A stretch of DNA of 64,000 nucleotides from Bacillus infantis NRRL B-14911 (GCF_000473245.1 NC_022524.1:3248501-3312500); one strand, 5' to 3'; shown: positions 26,650 through 37,398, counted from the stretch's first letter. The notes: generated from the letters alone by a model not told the origin. Translations and numbers: made by a program.

Positions 26650-27537
26650 TCAATAGGTCCATTGAGAAAAAAACTTCCTCGCTGACCGCCTCCCGAGCTC
26701 CAGCAGCTCTTCTTTTCTTTCAGCGGTAAGGCCAAATTCTGTAGAAACGATGCCCTCTGTCGGAACAAAAATGATATTCTTTGCATGCTTCCGGGAAATA
26801 TAGCGTGCATCATGGGCATCCTTCATTGTCTCAAAGAGCGCCTCATAGAGCTGGATCGCATTATTGATTTTATTTTTCTCCCTGTTCAAGACATCATGGC
26901 TCAGCTTGATCCCAAGTACTGGCCGGAGCTTTTTGACATTTTCCTTGTCAAAGAGCCACATCGGAAAATTGCTCAGCACTCCCCCATCGACTAAGAGACT
27001 TGTTTCTCCTTCATAAGACTTCAGTTTGACCGGTTCAAAAAAATAAGGCAGGCTGCAACTCATCCGGATAGCCTTCGCTACGGAGAATCGGCCAGGGTCG
27101 ACCCCGTAGCTCATTAAATCATCCGGTAAGACGACAAGCCGGCCGTTGGTCAGATCTGATGCAATGACTCTAAGCTTCTGTGGTGCGAGGTCGCCAAATG
27201 TACGGATCCCCCTTGCAGCGAGCTTTTCTGCAATCCACCTTTCCAGCTCGTTTCCCTTGTACAATCCAAGTCGCCAATACAAGAGCAGCCACTTAGCTGC
27301 CGAAAATGGAAGCAGCGTCCTCCTGGCATCCAGCAGCTTTTTCAAGTCAAGTTCATTCATCAGATCGAACATTTCGCTGCTTGTGTATCCTGCAGCAGAC
27401 AGTCCGGCAACAATCGAGCCCGCGCTCGTGCCGGCCACCCTTTCAAAGCGGAATCCTTTCTGCTCAATGACCTCCAAAGCACCGATCAGCGCAAAGCCTT
27501 TAATGCCGCCGCCCGAAAAAACGCCGTCTATATACAT
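26650..27537 (-). CDS. yqhO: Patatin-like phospholipase family protein YqhO
   Basis: Patatin-fold acyl hydrolase. The oxyanion loop is SGGGIKG near residue 8, the nucleophile serine is S38 in GTSAGS, and the catalytic aspartate is in VDGGV. Length is 295 residues from the ATG at 27535-27537, which follows GGGGGTGG; a GTG nine bases upstream is less likely. Substrate unknown; several bacterial family members release fatty acids from phospholipids. Confidence 0.88.
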   Translation of the reverse strand: MYIDGVFSGGGIKGFALIGALEVIEQKGFRFERVAGTSAGSIVAGLSAAGYTSSEMFDLMNELDLKKLLDARRTLLPFSAAKWLLLYWRLGLYKGNELERWIAEKLAARGIRTFGDLAPQKLRVIASDLTNGRLVVLPDDLMSYGVDPGRFSVAKAIRMSCSLPYFFEPVKLKSYEGETSLLVDGGVLSNFPMWLFDKENVKKLRPVLGIKLSHDVLNREKNKINNAIQLYEALFETMKDAHDARYISRKHAKNIIFVPTEGIVSTEFGLTAERKEELLELGRRSARKFFSQWTY

Positions 27538-27639
27538 GCAAGCCACCCCCGTCGATGATACCTGCTTGATACATCTTTAATCGGGCAGCTGCAAAAATAG
27601 TACGGCGGACAAATTAATTATTCAGGATAAAATATCAGG

Positions 27640-28665
27640 TTACGTAAAATACTGGACTTCTGCTTCCGGAAAAAAGGAATGGACATAACTTCGGATGGTT
27701 TCTTCCATTTCCTTTGCTTCATCGTTCTGGTATACATATTTTCCTATTCCGTAGCGGCCCCACTTATATTTCCGCTTTTCTTCATCCATTTCAAGCTTTG
27801 TTTTCGGATAGCGTTTTTCTATGACCTTCTTGGCAGGCTTAGTGAAACGGTGCTGAATAAGTTCAAAAGTAAGATCTTTAAGCTCTATGCCATCCAGCGA
27901 CTGCTTCAGCCTTTCAAAAAGCTCATAATATCCTTCTTTCCAGTTTTCATGAAGATAGATTGGCGCCACGATAAAACCTAAAGGGTATCCCGCCCCTGCA
28001 ACCTTCCTGGCCGCTTCGAGCCGTTCATCGAAAGTGGAGGTGCCCGGTTCAAAATTCTTGATTACATATCGTGAATTGACGCTGAAGCGGAACCTTGTCT
28101 TGCCGTTATGCTTGGCATCAAGCAGATGGTCGACATGGTGGTACTTAGTCACAAAGCGGAGTCTTCCATACTCTGTCCCGCCGATGAATTCAATCGTCTT
28201 TTTCAATGAGTGCGTCAAATGGTCAAGCCCTACAATATCCGAGGTACAGGCAGCTTCAAATCGGGTGACTTCAGGCGCCCGCTCCTCCATATATTTTTCA
28301 GCCTGAGCAAAGATATCCTCAAGGTTTACATATGTGCGGATATACGGCTTGCTCCCAAGGGTTGTCTGCAGATAGCAGTAATGGCAATGCCCCATGCATC
28401 CTGTTGCAAGCGGGATGGCATACTCGGCTGACGGTTTGGACGTATCGAATTTGAGCGTCCTCCTGATGCCTACTACGAGTGTCGATTTTGCATTCCGGTA
28501 CTGCTGAAGCTCATTATTCCCCGGGATGCCGCGCACCTGGTTGTGGGAAGTGGTTTCGCGGATTTCGATGCCTAGCTCCTCAAATTTCTCCTTCAGCTCC
28601 TTTCCCAAAGGATATTCAAGCGCTTTCGGTTCTATATACACAAGCTGCGGCATGAATGGTTTCAT
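27640..28665 (-). CDS. splB: Spore photoproduct lyase
   Basis: Radical-SAM enzyme that reverses the spore UV lesion (5-thyminyl-5,6-dihydrothymine) at germination. The 4Fe-4S cysteines are C90, C94 and C97 (GCMGHCHYC), and the hydrogen-donor cysteine is C140 in EAACTSD. Length is 341 residues, one shorter than B. subtilis. The start is ATG 28663-28665 with ACGGGG upstream. No splA lies upstream; the neighbour is nrdJ. A CATACTA at 28723-28729 on the minus strand resembles a SigG -10, but I see no matching -35. Confidence 0.95.
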   Translation of the reverse strand: MKPFMPQLVYIEPKALEYPLGKELKEKFEELGIEIRETTSHNQVRGIPGNNELQQYRNAKSTLVVGIRRTLKFDTSKPSAEYAIPLATGCMGHCHYCYLQTTLGSKPYIRTYVNLEDIFAQAEKYMEERAPEVTRFEAACTSDIVGLDHLTHSLKKTIEFIGGTEYGRLRFVTKYHHVDHLLDAKHNGKTRFRFSVNSRYVIKNFEPGTSTFDERLEAARKVAGAGYPLGFIVAPIYLHENWKEGYYELFERLKQSLDGIELKDLTFELIQHRFTKPAKKVIEKRYPKTKLEMDEEKRKYKWGRYGIGKYVYQNDEAKEMEETIRSYVHSFFPEAEVQYFT

Positions 28666-28750
28666 CTTTATAACCCCGTTTCTATGTTTGCTTGGCTCAG
28701 GCATGTCGCCGGCACTTTTTTGTAGTATGAGCATTATTGGGGCAAAACCA

Positions 28751-28788
28751 AAAAAAGAGGACGGAAAAATTTTTCCATCCTCTTTTTA
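28751..28788. terminator. Bidirectional terminator after nrdJ
   Basis: Stem AAAAAGAGGA/TCCTCTTTTT (28752-28761 with 28778-28787), with further GGAAAA/TTTTCC pairing and T runs on both strands. It ends nrdJ on the minus strand. Confidence 0.85.
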
Positions 28789-28803
28789 CTGTTTATGAAA
28801 ATT

Positions 28804-31353
28804 TTACAAGCCGCATTTCAATTGGGCATTACAGTTTGTGCAGGTATTGCAGCCGCCGATTTCTTTTACCTTGCCCTGGCGGCATACCGGGCAGGTGTTG
28901 CCTACTTCCGAGCCGATGGTTACATCTGTCGATCTGAGGTCACTGATTGTGTCAACCAGCACAACACGCTGTTTCGGCTTTTCTTCTTTCGTTTCTTCCT
29001 CATCGAAGGTGTTTTCTTCCGCTTTCAGCGTAAGGACCTGCGAGTCGCGGGAACCGTCGACATATACTGTTCCGCCTTTCGCTCCGCCGCGGTACAGGCG
29101 TTCATACACACCTTCCACCTGTTCAACGCTATAGCCCTTCGGTGCATTGACCGTCTTGCTTATAGAACTGTCAATCCAGCGCTGGATGACACATTGAACA
29201 TCAGCATGCGCTTCAGGGGAAAGCTCCATAGCGGAAATAAACCATTCCGGCAGGTTCTCAGGATCTGCGTCAGGGTTGCGGTCAAGATACTCTTGTACGA
29301 TATCTGCCTTCACCTCAATGAACTTCCCTAATCGGCCGCTCCTGAAATAAGAGAAGGAGAAGTATGGCTCAAGCCCTGTAGACACCCCGACCATTGTACC
29401 TGTGGATCCTGTCGGTGCTACAGTCAGCAGGTGGGAATTGCGGATTCCTTTTTCAAGGATGGACTGTCTCACATCTTCTGGCATTTTCTGCATAAATCCA
29501 GCCTCTGTGAAGTTCTGGCGGAGCCTGCTTGTTTCTTCATCCGTTGCCCCTGTAAGGAACGGGAAGCTGCCTTTTTCACCTGCCAGCTCAACTGAAGCTT
29601 TATATGCGGTTACAGCAATCGTTTCAAATACTTTGTCGATCAGTTCGTTGCCTTTTTCTGAACCGTATTCTGTTTCACAGTAAATCAGCAGATCATGCAG
29701 CCCCATTACACCAAGTCCGACACGGCGCTCTCCCAGAGCCTGCTTTTTGTTTTCTTCAAGGAAGTATGGTGTCGCGTCAATGACGTTATCCTGCATGCGG
29801 ACGCCAACTTCAACAGTGCGGGCCAGCTTTTCAAAGTCGACCGTTTTGTTTTCCTTGTCAGCCATTTCAGCAAGATTGACAGCGGCGAGATTGCAGACAG
29901 AGTAAGGCGCCAGCGGCTGCTCTCCGCAAGGGTTTGTCGCTACTACCTTCTGTCCGTAGGCTTGTGCATTTGTCATATCATTCGCATTGTCGATGAAGAA
30001 AATGCCTGGCTCCGCTGAATAAGTTGCGCAGATATTGATCAGGTTCCAAAGCTCTTTTGCCTTGATTTTGCGGTAGGTGCGCACTTTGTGGCCCAGCTTT
30101 TCCCATTCGCGGACATCACCGATTTTATGCCATTCTTCATTGTAGATCTTCATCGTTTCAGCATCATATGACTCCACATCAGGGAAGCGCAGCTCATACT
30201 CTGCATCTTTTTCAACGGCATCCATGAAATCCTTTGTCAGGCACACGGAAATATTGGCGCCAGTCAGGAACTCAGGATTATGGACAGTATAATTGCCTCC
30301 GGCAGCAAGCTTATTTTCCGCATCCTTGATGATTTTCTCGCTGAAGCCGCCAAGACCGGGGATTTGCTTATAGTTGATGATTCCCTGATACATATTGGTC
30401 TCCTGCTCAGTCAGCGGAGTGAACTTCAGCTTTTCACTGGCATAGCGCTTGATTGTTTCATCCTGTGTGTTTTCCAGCAGGAAACGGAGGATGCGCGGGT
30501 TTTGCATTTTTGAGATGATGAATTCGATGATATCAGGATGCCAGTCGGTGAGCATGATCATTTGCGCACCTCTCCTTGATCCGCCCTGTTCAACCAAATG
30601 AGTCAGTTTCGCAATATCATCAAGCCATGAAACCGAACCGGAAGATTTGCCGTTCACTCCGCGGGCCAGCGTGTTGCGCGGCCTTAAGGTCGATCCGTTT
30701 GTTCCGACGCCGCCGCCCCTGCTCATGATTTCCATTACCTGCTTGCGATGCTCTGAAATCCCTTCCCGGGAATCCTGTACAAACGGCATGACATAGCAGT
30801 TAAAGTAAGTAACATCCGTATCCGCGCCAGCACCGTAAAGCACCCTTCCGGCAGGGATGAAGTTCAGGCTCACAAGCTCGTGGTAGAATTTCTCAAACCA
30901 TTCTTTGCGCTTCTCTTCTGTTGCCTCTGCAGCTGCCAGGCCTGTCGCATTGCGCTTTGCAATCTGCTCATAATAGATTTCAAGCGGCTTCTCAATCACA
31001 TCCAGCGATTTCGTAATCACCGGTTCGTCCGGATTATCCAGTACTCCGCGGAATTCTTCCTCCACCAATACTTTGGCTGTCTTGTTCTCCCAGTCAATCT
31101 CCTGGATGAAGCCGAGGCCGCGGGCAGGGAATTTTGGATCTTCTTTGACCGTCAGGACAACGAAGTCCCCGTTCGCCAGAGTAATCTTTTCTGTATCCTT
31201 GAAAGTATAGCGGTCCAGCATGACCAGACGGGAAACCCCTTTATGGGTGATTTTCATATCAGGGGTGATCGGATGCACCTGGGGAAATAGGCGGATATCC
31301 TTGTTTAATTGTTCGATGTTCACTTTTGCTTTTTGTCCTAGAACGACAGACAT
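28804..31353 (-). CDS. nrdJ: Adenosylcobalamin-dependent ribonucleotide reductase (class II)
   Basis: Makes deoxyribonucleotides using B12 to form the thiyl radical, without oxygen or a second subunit. The active site NPCGE has its radical cysteine at about C476, and the paired redox cysteine is in FNCYV (about C186). Other features are the radical-cage motif PTGSTGTM and a C-terminal zinc-ribbon-like tail (CPVCRQG, then CNTCTNC). Length is 849 residues. The ATG at 31351-31353 has AAGGAG eight bases upstream. Promoter and two NrdR boxes lie upstream. The gene interrupts what is yqhO-mntR-lipM in B. subtilis. Confidence 0.95.
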   Translation of the reverse strand: MSVVLGQKAKVNIEQLNKDIRLFPQVHPITPDMKITHKGVSRLVMLDRYTFKDTEKITLANGDFVVLTVKEDPKFPARGLGFIQEIDWENKTAKVLVEEEFRGVLDNPDEPVITKSLDVIEKPLEIYYEQIAKRNATGLAAAEATEEKRKEWFEKFYHELVSLNFIPAGRVLYGAGADTDVTYFNCYVMPFVQDSREGISEHRKQVMEIMSRGGGVGTNGSTLRPRNTLARGVNGKSSGSVSWLDDIAKLTHLVEQGGSRRGAQMIMLTDWHPDIIEFIISKMQNPRILRFLLENTQDETIKRYASEKLKFTPLTEQETNMYQGIINYKQIPGLGGFSEKIIKDAENKLAAGGNYTVHNPEFLTGANISVCLTKDFMDAVEKDAEYELRFPDVESYDAETMKIYNEEWHKIGDVREWEKLGHKVRTYRKIKAKELWNLINICATYSAEPGIFFIDNANDMTNAQAYGQKVVATNPCGEQPLAPYSVCNLAAVNLAEMADKENKTVDFEKLARTVEVGVRMQDNVIDATPYFLEENKKQALGERRVGLGVMGLHDLLIYCETEYGSEKGNELIDKVFETIAVTAYKASVELAGEKGSFPFLTGATDEETSRLRQNFTEAGFMQKMPEDVRQSILEKGIRNSHLLTVAPTGSTGTMVGVSTGLEPYFSFSYFRSGRLGKFIEVKADIVQEYLDRNPDADPENLPEWFISAMELSPEAHADVQCVIQRWIDSSISKTVNAPKGYSVEQVEGVYERLYRGGAKGGTVYVDGSRDSQVLTLKAEENTFDEEETKEEKPKQRVVLVDTISDLRSTDVTIGSEVGNTCPVCRQGKVKEIGGCNTCTNCNAQLKCGL

Positions 31354-31452
31354 ACACACAGCTCCTTCAATGTATCTTTCTATTAATAATAGAAAGCCAA
31401 GCTTCTATTTGTTTTTTTGAATACCCTAAAGTTATCATATCTAAAACCTCAA

Positions 31453-31516
31453 AATCAATATATAGTGTATAAAATATTTTCGACACCACTATATATTGTA
31501 TTAGAGGTCAAATCAA
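31453..31516 (-). promoter_or_regulatory. nrdJ promoter with tandem NrdR boxes
   Basis: Two near-palindromes match the NrdR box (ACACWATATATWGTGT) at 14 of 16 positions each: AATCAATATATAGTGT at 31453-31468 and CCACTATATATTGTAT at 31486-31501, centres 33 bp apart (three helical turns). On the minus strand TTGATT (31511-31516), 17 bases, TATAGT (31488-31493) is a SigA promoter whose -10 lies within the second box. The repressor geometry is clear. The rest of the 31354-31690 gap shows nothing else. Confidence 0.85.
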
Positions 31517-31686
31517 TTTGATTTTGTCAAACGCAGAAAAAACTAGATTTCAGAGATAAGAAGAGATATTGTCCGATTAATGACAGTAAACGATTATTTT
31601 CGGCAAATTTCGGGGCTTGCGTTTTATATGCGGACCCCTTGGAAAAATCTTCATATTCTGGGTGTGCCAATTTCTGCATCAAACAG

Positions 31687-31709
31687 AAAAAAAGCGACAG
31701 GGCCGCTTT
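31687..31709 (-). terminator. Intrinsic terminator of lipM
   Basis: Stem AAAGCG/CGCTTT (31691-31696 with 31704-31709), then TTTT on the minus strand, immediately after the lipM stop. Confidence 0.7.
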
Positions 31710-32546
31710 TTATCTTTTAAAGTTCCATTCATCGTTTTCATATCGGTCTTTTGCAATTTTGTTCACATATTCCATTTCTTCGGCGGAAAGCTCATAAGGT
31801 TCAAGATGAATGTCAAGACCTTCTTCAAAGCCCTTTCTGAAGGCTTCCTTGGCCTGCCCGATTGTAACTTTGTCCCGGCTCAGCTCGTTGATGGCAACGG
31901 CTTTGCTTTTGAACGCTCTCTGCATCCTTTCCTTCACACGGTCATTCGGATACTTGAACAGGCTGAAAAGCTTATCTTCATCAAGGTCGAGGAGGATGGA
32001 TCCATGCTGGAGGATAACACCCTTCTGCCTTGTCTGGGCGCTTCCGGCAACCTTTCTTCCCTCAACAACAAGCTCATACCAGCTTGGTGCATCAAAGCAG
32101 ACGGAGGAACGCGGGTTCTTCAGCGACTCCCTTTCCTCGGCTGTCTTCGGAACAGCAAAATAGGCATCCATTCCAAGATTGTGGAATCCCTTAAGGATTC
32201 CTTCAGAAATCACCCGGTAGGCCTCTGTGACTGTTTTCGGCATTTCAGGATGGTCCTCTGAAACGATGACGCTGTATGTGAGCTCATGTTCATGCAGGAC
32301 GCCCCTTCCGCCTGTCGGACGGCGGACAAACCCCAGCCCGTGCTTTTTGACTGCATCCATATCGATTTCCTTTTCCGCTTTTTGAAAATAGCCAATGGAA
32401 AGCGTTGCCGGATCCCATCCGTAGAAGCGGATGACAGGCGGGATCTTTCCCTCGCTGTTCCACTCGAGGAGTGCCTCATCCAAAGCCATATTGAAAGATG
32501 GGGAACCATATCCCGAATCAATAAATCTCCAAGTTTCTTTTAGCAT
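31710..32546 (-). CDS. lipM: Octanoyltransferase LipM
   Basis: Transfers octanoyl from acyl carrier protein to GcvH, the first step of lipoate synthesis in Bacillus. Length is 278 residues, as in B. subtilis. The acyl-accepting cysteine is C150 ([10 protein letters not shown]), and [11 protein letters not shown] and [11 protein letters not shown] form the pocket. GcvH is the octanoyl acceptor, so it supports the neighbouring glycine cleavage operon. Confidence 0.95.
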   Translation of the reverse strand: MLKETWRFIDSGYGSPSFNMALDEALLEWNSEGKIPPVIRFYGWDPATLSIGYFQKAEKEIDMDAVKKHGLGFVRRPTGGRGVLHEHELTYSVIVSEDHPEMPKTVTEAYRVISEGILKGFHNLGMDAYFAVPKTAEERESLKNPRSSVCFDAPSWYELVVEGRKVAGSAQTRQKGVILQHGSILLDLDEDKLFSLFKYPNDRVKERMQRAFKSKAVAINELSRDKVTIGQAKEAFRKGFEEGLDIHLEPYELSAEEMEYVNKIAKDRYENDEWNFKR

Positions 32547-32718
32547 ATGTAACCCTCTTTTTCATGTTATGAGTCTTGCACATGTTCTCTAGTCTATCAA
32601 AATGGGCGGAAAAAACAAAGCAAACAGCCCTTGCCTAATATTTCAATTTACCGTCTCGCCCGCTTTGTCTCCAGCAAATCCGAAAACGTGAGAAATACGT
32701 GAATTTTGCAGGAATTCC

Positions 32719-32748
32719 TTTACTCACATGCCTGCCGGCTTATATAAT
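32719..32748 (+). promoter_or_regulatory. SigA promoter of yqhL
   Basis: TTTACT (32719-32724), 18 bases, TATAAT (32743-32748), about 40 bases before the yqhL start. Confidence 0.6.
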
Positions 32749-32786
32749 AAAAGCTGGCGTAGCTATACGTGAAAGGAGAAGTCACA

Positions 32787-33170
32787 TTGGAAACACTTTA
32801 TATTCTTTTAATCATTATCGGGGGCTTTGTTACCTACTCTGTCGTTACATGGCTCTATCAGCGCAAAGTCGTCAAGACCCTGACAGAGGATGAATTCCGT
32901 GCAGGATACCGGAAGGCTCAGCTGATTGATGTCCGGGAGCCGAATGAATTCGATGCCGGCCATATCCTCGGGTCCAGAAATATCCCGTTATCCCAGATGA
33001 AAATGCGCATGAAGGAAATCCGTCCGGACAAGCCTGTGTATCTGTACTGCCAAAGCGGGATGCGCAGCGGACGTGCAGCCCAGTTTTTATACCGCAGAGG
33101 CTATAAAGATCTCCACCAGCTGCAGGGCGGCTTCAAAAAATGGTCAGGCAAAATTAAAGCGAAGAAATAA
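32787..33170 (+). CDS. yqhL: Rhodanese-domain membrane protein YqhL
   Basis: A 127-residue protein with one N-terminal membrane helix (residues 3-22) and a single rhodanese domain: LIDVREPNEFDAGHI, then the active cysteine in YLYCQSGMRSGRAA, then LQGGFKKW. It probably handles persulfide sulfur at the membrane; substrate unknown. The TTG at 32787 follows AAAGGAG by eight bases; an in-frame GTG at 32769 lies inside that site's upstream sequence. It has its own promoter and terminator. Confidence 0.88.
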   Translation: METLYILLIIIGGFVTYSVVTWLYQRKVVKTLTEDEFRAGYRKAQLIDVREPNEFDAGHILGSRNIPLSQMKMRMKEIRPDKPVYLYCQSGMRSGRAAQFLYRRGYKDLHQLQGGFKKWSGKIKAKK

Positions 33171-33201
33171 GGGAGGCACTTCCCTTCTATACATGAGCAA
33201 G

Positions 33202-33236
33202 AAAGGGTCCAGCCTTAAGGCGGGACCCTTTTTCCG
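33202..33236 (+). terminator. Intrinsic terminator of yqhL
   Basis: Stem AAAGGGTCC/GGACCCTTT (33202-33210 with 33223-33231), inner GCC/GGC, then TTTTT. Confidence 0.85.
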
Positions 33237-33346
33237 TGTGATCATATGAAGCATTACTCCATATCAAGAATAAATATGCGTTAGAAACAGAGTTTCACAC
33301 GAATGTGCCCAAAATCAGCAGGGAACATAATAAGCCAAAAGAGATA

Positions 33347-33380
33347 GGGCGAAGCACAGCGCTGATGCCGTGTTTCGCCC
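33347..33380 (-). terminator. Hairpin after gcvPB
   Basis: An 11-bp stem GGGCGAAGCAC/GTGTTTCGCCC (33347-33357 with 33370-33380), 17 bases past the gcvPB stop. The T run after it is weak (TATCTCTTTTGG). Confidence 0.6.
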
Positions 33381-33396
33381 CTCAATGCCATGAAAC

Positions 33397-34860
33397 TTAA
33401 GCTTCTTTCTTATACCGGAGGACCGGTTTTCTTGCAGCCAGGGTCTCATCCAGGCGGCCGATGACCGTCGTATGCGGCGCTTCCTGCACGATTTCAGGAT
33501 TTTCCTCCGCTTCCCTGGCAATCTGGATCATGGCTTCAATGAAGCTGTCCAGTGTTTCTTTTGATTCTGTTTCAGTCGGCTCGATCATGATGCATTCTTC
33601 TACATTCAGCGGGAAGTAGATGGTAGGCGGATGATAGCCGAAGTCGAGCAGGCGCTTCGCAATGTCAAGCGTTCTGACGCCAAGCTTTTTCTGGCGCTTG
33701 CCGCTGAGTACAAACTCATGCTTGCAGTGCCTGTCGAATGGCAGATCGTAGTATTCCGCCAGGCGCCTCATCATATAATTCGCATTCAGGACTGCGAATT
33801 CGGTGACATTTTTCAAGCCGTCCGGCCCCATTGTGCGGATATAAGTATAAGCGCGCACATTGATGCCGAAGTTTCCATAATACGGTTTGACCCTTCCAAT
33901 CGATTGCGGTCGGTCATAATCAAGGACAAATTCCTCACCGCGCTTAGCAACGATCGGTTTAGGCAGATAGGGTATCAGGTCTTTCTTGACGCCGACCGGA
34001 CCTGACCCGGGTCCTCCCCCTCCGTGAGGTCCTGTGAATGTTTTATGGAGATTCAGATGGACAACATCGAATCCCATATCTCCAGGGCGCGCTTTGGAAA
34101 GGACCGCATTCAGGTTGGCACCGTCATAATAAAGCTTGCCGCCGGCACCATGCACAATCTCTGCCATTTCAAGAATGTTTTCTTCAAACAGTCCAAGCGT
34201 GTTCGGGTTCGTCAGCATCAGGGCCGCTGTATCGGATCCGACTACCCGGCGCAAATCCTCAAGGTCTACTAGGCCGTTCTCATTCGATTTAACGGTGACG
34301 GTTTCAAAGCCGGCGACCGTTGCTGATGCCGGATTTGTCCCGTGGGCTGAATCCGGGACAATAACCTTTGTCCTGCCGGTGTCGCCATTGGATTCATGGA
34401 AAGCCCTGATCATCATCAGCCCTGTCCATTCCCCGTGTGCACCTGCTGCCGGCTGCAGCGTCACTTCGTCCATTCCGGTAATCTCAATCAAATGCTCCTG
34501 AAGGTCATACATCAGCTCCAATGCACCCTGGACAGAGCTTTCCTCCTGCAGGGGATGAATATGGGCAAAACCGTTAAAGCGTGCTACATTTTCATTGATC
34601 TTCGGATTGTATTTCATTGTGCATGATCCCAGCGGATAAAAACCTGAATCCACGCCATGATTCCTTTTTGAGAGAGCAGTATAGTGCCTCATGATGTCCA
34701 ATTCCGACACTTCCGGAAGCTCAGGCTCTTCTTCACGCAGGTATCCTTCAGGCAGCAATTCAGCCACATCCACTTCAGGTACATCGAGTTCCGGCAGGCT
34801 GTAGCCTGTGCGGCCCGGCTTGCTTATTTCAAAAATCAGCGGCTGGTCTTGATTATGCAT
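33397..34860 (-). CDS. gcvPB: Glycine dehydrogenase (decarboxylating) subunit 2
   Basis: P-protein beta subunit, which carries the PLP lysine in [16 protein letters not shown] and, with GcvPA, decarboxylates glycine onto the lipoyl arm of GcvH. Length is 487 residues. The ATG at 34858-34860 has GGGGGA upstream and overlaps the end of gcvPA by eight bases, so the subunits are translationally coupled. The frame extends to 34884 without support. Confidence 0.95.
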   Translation of the reverse strand: MHNQDQPLIFEISKPGRTGYSLPELDVPEVDVAELLPEGYLREEEPELPEVSELDIMRHYTALSKRNHGVDSGFYPLGSCTMKYNPKINENVARFNGFAHIHPLQEESSVQGALELMYDLQEHLIEITGMDEVTLQPAAGAHGEWTGLMMIRAFHESNGDTGRTKVIVPDSAHGTNPASATVAGFETVTVKSNENGLVDLEDLRRVVGSDTAALMLTNPNTLGLFEENILEMAEIVHGAGGKLYYDGANLNAVLSKARPGDMGFDVVHLNLHKTFTGPHGGGGPGSGPVGVKKDLIPYLPKPIVAKRGEEFVLDYDRPQSIGRVKPYYGNFGINVRAYTYIRTMGPDGLKNVTEFAVLNANYMMRRLAEYYDLPFDRHCKHEFVLSGKRQKKLGVRTLDIAKRLLDFGYHPPTIYFPLNVEECIMIEPTETESKETLDSFIEAMIQIAREAEENPEIVQEAPHTTVIGRLDETLAARKPVLRYKKEA

Positions 34861-36199
34861 GGTAATCCCCCAATTCTTTAACAAAAGTATCGATTTCTTC
34901 TTTCGTGCGAAGCTCTGTCACGGCAACCAGCATATGGTTTTCCAGTGAACGATAGCTTCTGCCAAGATCATAGCCGCCGATGATTTCTTTATCGAGCAGG
35001 CTTTTATTGATCTCCTTGACTGGTGCATTCAGCTTTACGACAAATTCATTAAAGATCGGGCCTTCAAAGGCAAGCTCGAATCCGGCCTTCTTGAACTGAT
35101 CCCTGGCATAGCGGGCTTTCTGCATATTCTGGACGGCAATATCCCTGACTCCCTTTTTGCCGAGGGCTGTCATGGCGACAGATGCAGCAAGAGCATTCAA
35201 GGCCTGGTTGGAGCAGATGTTGGAAGTCGCTTTATCACGGCGGATATGCTGTTCCCTTGCCTGAAGGGTAAGTACGAAGCCGCGGCGGCCTTCTTCATCA
35301 ATCGTCTGCCCGACAAGGCGGCCCGGCACCTTTCTCATCAGTTTGGAGGTGACGGCAAAATAACCGCAATGAGGTCCCCCGAATGCCGTAGGGATCCCGA
35401 ATGGCTGCGCATCCCCTGCCACAATATCGGCGCCAAACTTGCCTGGAGGCGTTAATGCGCCCAAGGAAAGCGGATTGCTTGATACAACGAACATGGATTT
35501 TTGGGCATGGATGACTTCCTCAAGCTCTTTCAGCGGCTCTATGCGGCCGAAGAAGTTAGGGTATTGAACAATGACTGCAGCTGTATCGCTGTCCATCTGC
35601 TCTTTCAGCGCATCCATATCTGTGATTCCGTCCTTATGCGGAATTTCAACAACCTCTATATATTGCCCCTTTGCATAACTTCTGACAACATCCTTCGATT
35701 CCGGATGTACAGCCTCGGAGATCAGGATTTTCTTGCGGCGCGTCTGGCCAGCTGAAAGCATGGCTGCCTCAGCGAGGGCAGTGCCGCCGTCATACATGGA
35801 AGAATTGGCTACATCCATGCCAGTCAGTTCGCAGATCATCGTCTGGAATTCAAAGATGGCCTGCAGCTCCCCCTGCGAAATCTCCGGCTGATACGGTGTA
35901 TAGGCCGTATAGAATTCGGAGCGGGAAATGACGTGGTCCACAATCACCGGCATATAATGATCATAGACACCGGCTCCGAGGAAGGATGAATTGGACCTGA
36001 GGTCGGCATTCTTTCCTGCCAGCTTGGTAAGCTCCTTCAATAATGCCGTTTCCGGCTTTGCCGGTTTAATATTGTACTCTCCCTTAAACCTGACAGCTTC
36101 AGGTATATCACTGAACAGTTCATCAATCGAACTTGCCCCGATCTTCTCAAGCATTTCCTTTTTGTCTGTTTCTGTCATAGGCAGATAGCGATGCGTCAT
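34853..36199 (-). CDS. gcvPA: Glycine dehydrogenase (decarboxylating) subunit 1
   Basis: P-protein alpha subunit, 448 residues as in B. subtilis. It begins [17 protein letters not shown] and contains the conserved [11 protein letters not shown] and [20 protein letters not shown] segments. It is catalytically dependent on GcvPB. The ATG at 36197-36199 has GGAGGGG upstream; an in-frame GTG at 36217 lies before that site. It follows gcvT by 14 bases. Confidence 0.95.
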   Translation of the reverse strand: MTHRYLPMTETDKKEMLEKIGASSIDELFSDIPEAVRFKGEYNIKPAKPETALLKELTKLAGKNADLRSNSSFLGAGVYDHYMPVIVDHVISRSEFYTAYTPYQPEISQGELQAIFEFQTMICELTGMDVANSSMYDGGTALAEAAMLSAGQTRRKKILISEAVHPESKDVVRSYAKGQYIEVVEIPHKDGITDMDALKEQMDSDTAAVIVQYPNFFGRIEPLKELEEVIHAQKSMFVVSSNPLSLGALTPPGKFGADIVAGDAQPFGIPTAFGGPHCGYFAVTSKLMRKVPGRLVGQTIDEEGRRGFVLTLQAREQHIRRDKATSNICSNQALNALAASVAMTALGKKGVRDIAVQNMQKARYARDQFKKAGFELAFEGPIFNEFVVKLNAPVKEINKSLLDKEIIGGYDLGRSYRSLENHMLVAVTELRTKEEIDTFVKELGDYHA

Positions 36200-36213
36200 G
36201 TTTTTCCCCTCCG

Positions 36214-37320
36214 TCACTTCTTATCTCTTTTATAAAAAGGTGTGGCAGCTATAACTGCTTTCAGCCGTTTGCCGCGGATTTCAACTTCTACCTCATTGCC
36301 AAGCTCCGCATATTGGGTCTTGATCAGGGCGAGGCCGATGTTCTTCTTCAGGGTCGGTGATTGTGTGCCTGTCGTCACTTCGCCGACCTGCTCTCCATCC
36401 GCCAGCACCGGATATCCGTGGCGCGGGATTCCCCTGTCAATCATTTCAAGCCCGACCAGCTTTCTCGGCACACCATTTTCTTTTTGCTGCTTGAGGACAG
36501 GCTTGCCGATGAAATCAGCTTCTTTATTAATCTTTACAGCAAAACCGATCCCGGCTTCAAGGGGGGTAACGTCTGGCGACAGCTCCTGCCCGTACAGCGC
36601 AAGGTTTGCTTCAAACCTCAGGGTGTCGCGGCAGCCGAGCCCGCAAGGCAGCACACCTTCTTCTTTTCCGGCTTCAAGGATATCATTCCAGATGCTTGAG
36701 GCATCATCCGAATGGCAGTAGATCTCGAATCCATCTTCGCCCGTATAGCCGGTGCGGGAAACGAGCGCTTTCTTTCCATTCAGATCCACGTCACTGCTGA
36801 ATTTAAAAAAGCCAATTTCGCTTAGATCCTTTTCGCCTGCAAGCTTCTGGAGAATCCCTTCAGCTGCAGGTCCCTGCAAAGCAAGCTGGGCAGTCTGATC
36901 AGATAGATTCCTGATGTCAGCGCCGTCAATCAGATGATCTTCAAGCCACTGATAATCCTTTTCTATGTTTGCCGCATTGACAACCAGCAGATAGTGATCA
37001 TCCTCGAATTTATACACAAGCAAATCGTCAACAGTGCCGCCGCTTTCATAGCACATCGCGGTATATTGTGCACCGCCGCTTTTGAGCTTGGAGATATCAT
37101 TGGTCATCATTTTTTGCAGAAAATCCTGGCTGGCTTGCCCTTTCACTTCTATCTCTCCCATATGGGATACATCAAACAGGCCTGCTTTTGTTCTTACGGC
37201 TTCGTGCTCATCTTTGATGCCAGTGAACTGCACCGGCAGGTCCCAGCCGCCAAAATCGATGGTTTTTGCTCCAAGCTTCCGGTATTCCTCATATAATGGT
37301 GTACGTTTTAGCTGCGACAT
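36214..37320 (-). CDS. gcvT: Aminomethyltransferase (glycine cleavage T protein)
   Basis: Transfers the aminomethyl carbon to tetrahydrofolate, releasing ammonia. N-terminal folate-binding core with [11 protein letters not shown] and [15 protein letters not shown], the [14 protein letters not shown] segment, and the [16 protein letters not shown] signature. Length is 368 residues. First gene of gcvT-gcvPA-gcvPB, directly downstream of a glycine riboswitch. Confidence 0.96.
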   Translation of the reverse strand: MSQLKRTPLYEEYRKLGAKTIDFGGWDLPVQFTGIKDEHEAVRTKAGLFDVSHMGEIEVKGQASQDFLQKMMTNDISKLKSGGAQYTAMCYESGGTVDDLLVYKFEDDHYLLVVNAANIEKDYQWLEDHLIDGADIRNLSDQTAQLALQGPAAEGILQKLAGEKDLSEIGFFKFSSDVDLNGKKALVSRTGYTGEDGFEIYCHSDDASSIWNDILEAGKEEGVLPCGLGCRDTLRFEANLALYGQELSPDVTPLEAGIGFAVKINKEADFIGKPVLKQQKENGVPRKLVGLEMIDRGIPRHGYPVLADGEQVGEVTTGTQSPTLKKNIGLALIKTQYAELGNEVEVEIRGKRLKAVIAATPFYKRDKK

Positions 37321-37398
37321 TCACTTGTCCCCCTTGATCCAAATAATAAATACAAGATTGCTAACCATGAGGCTTGAACGCCTGAAGGTTTTGGGCAC

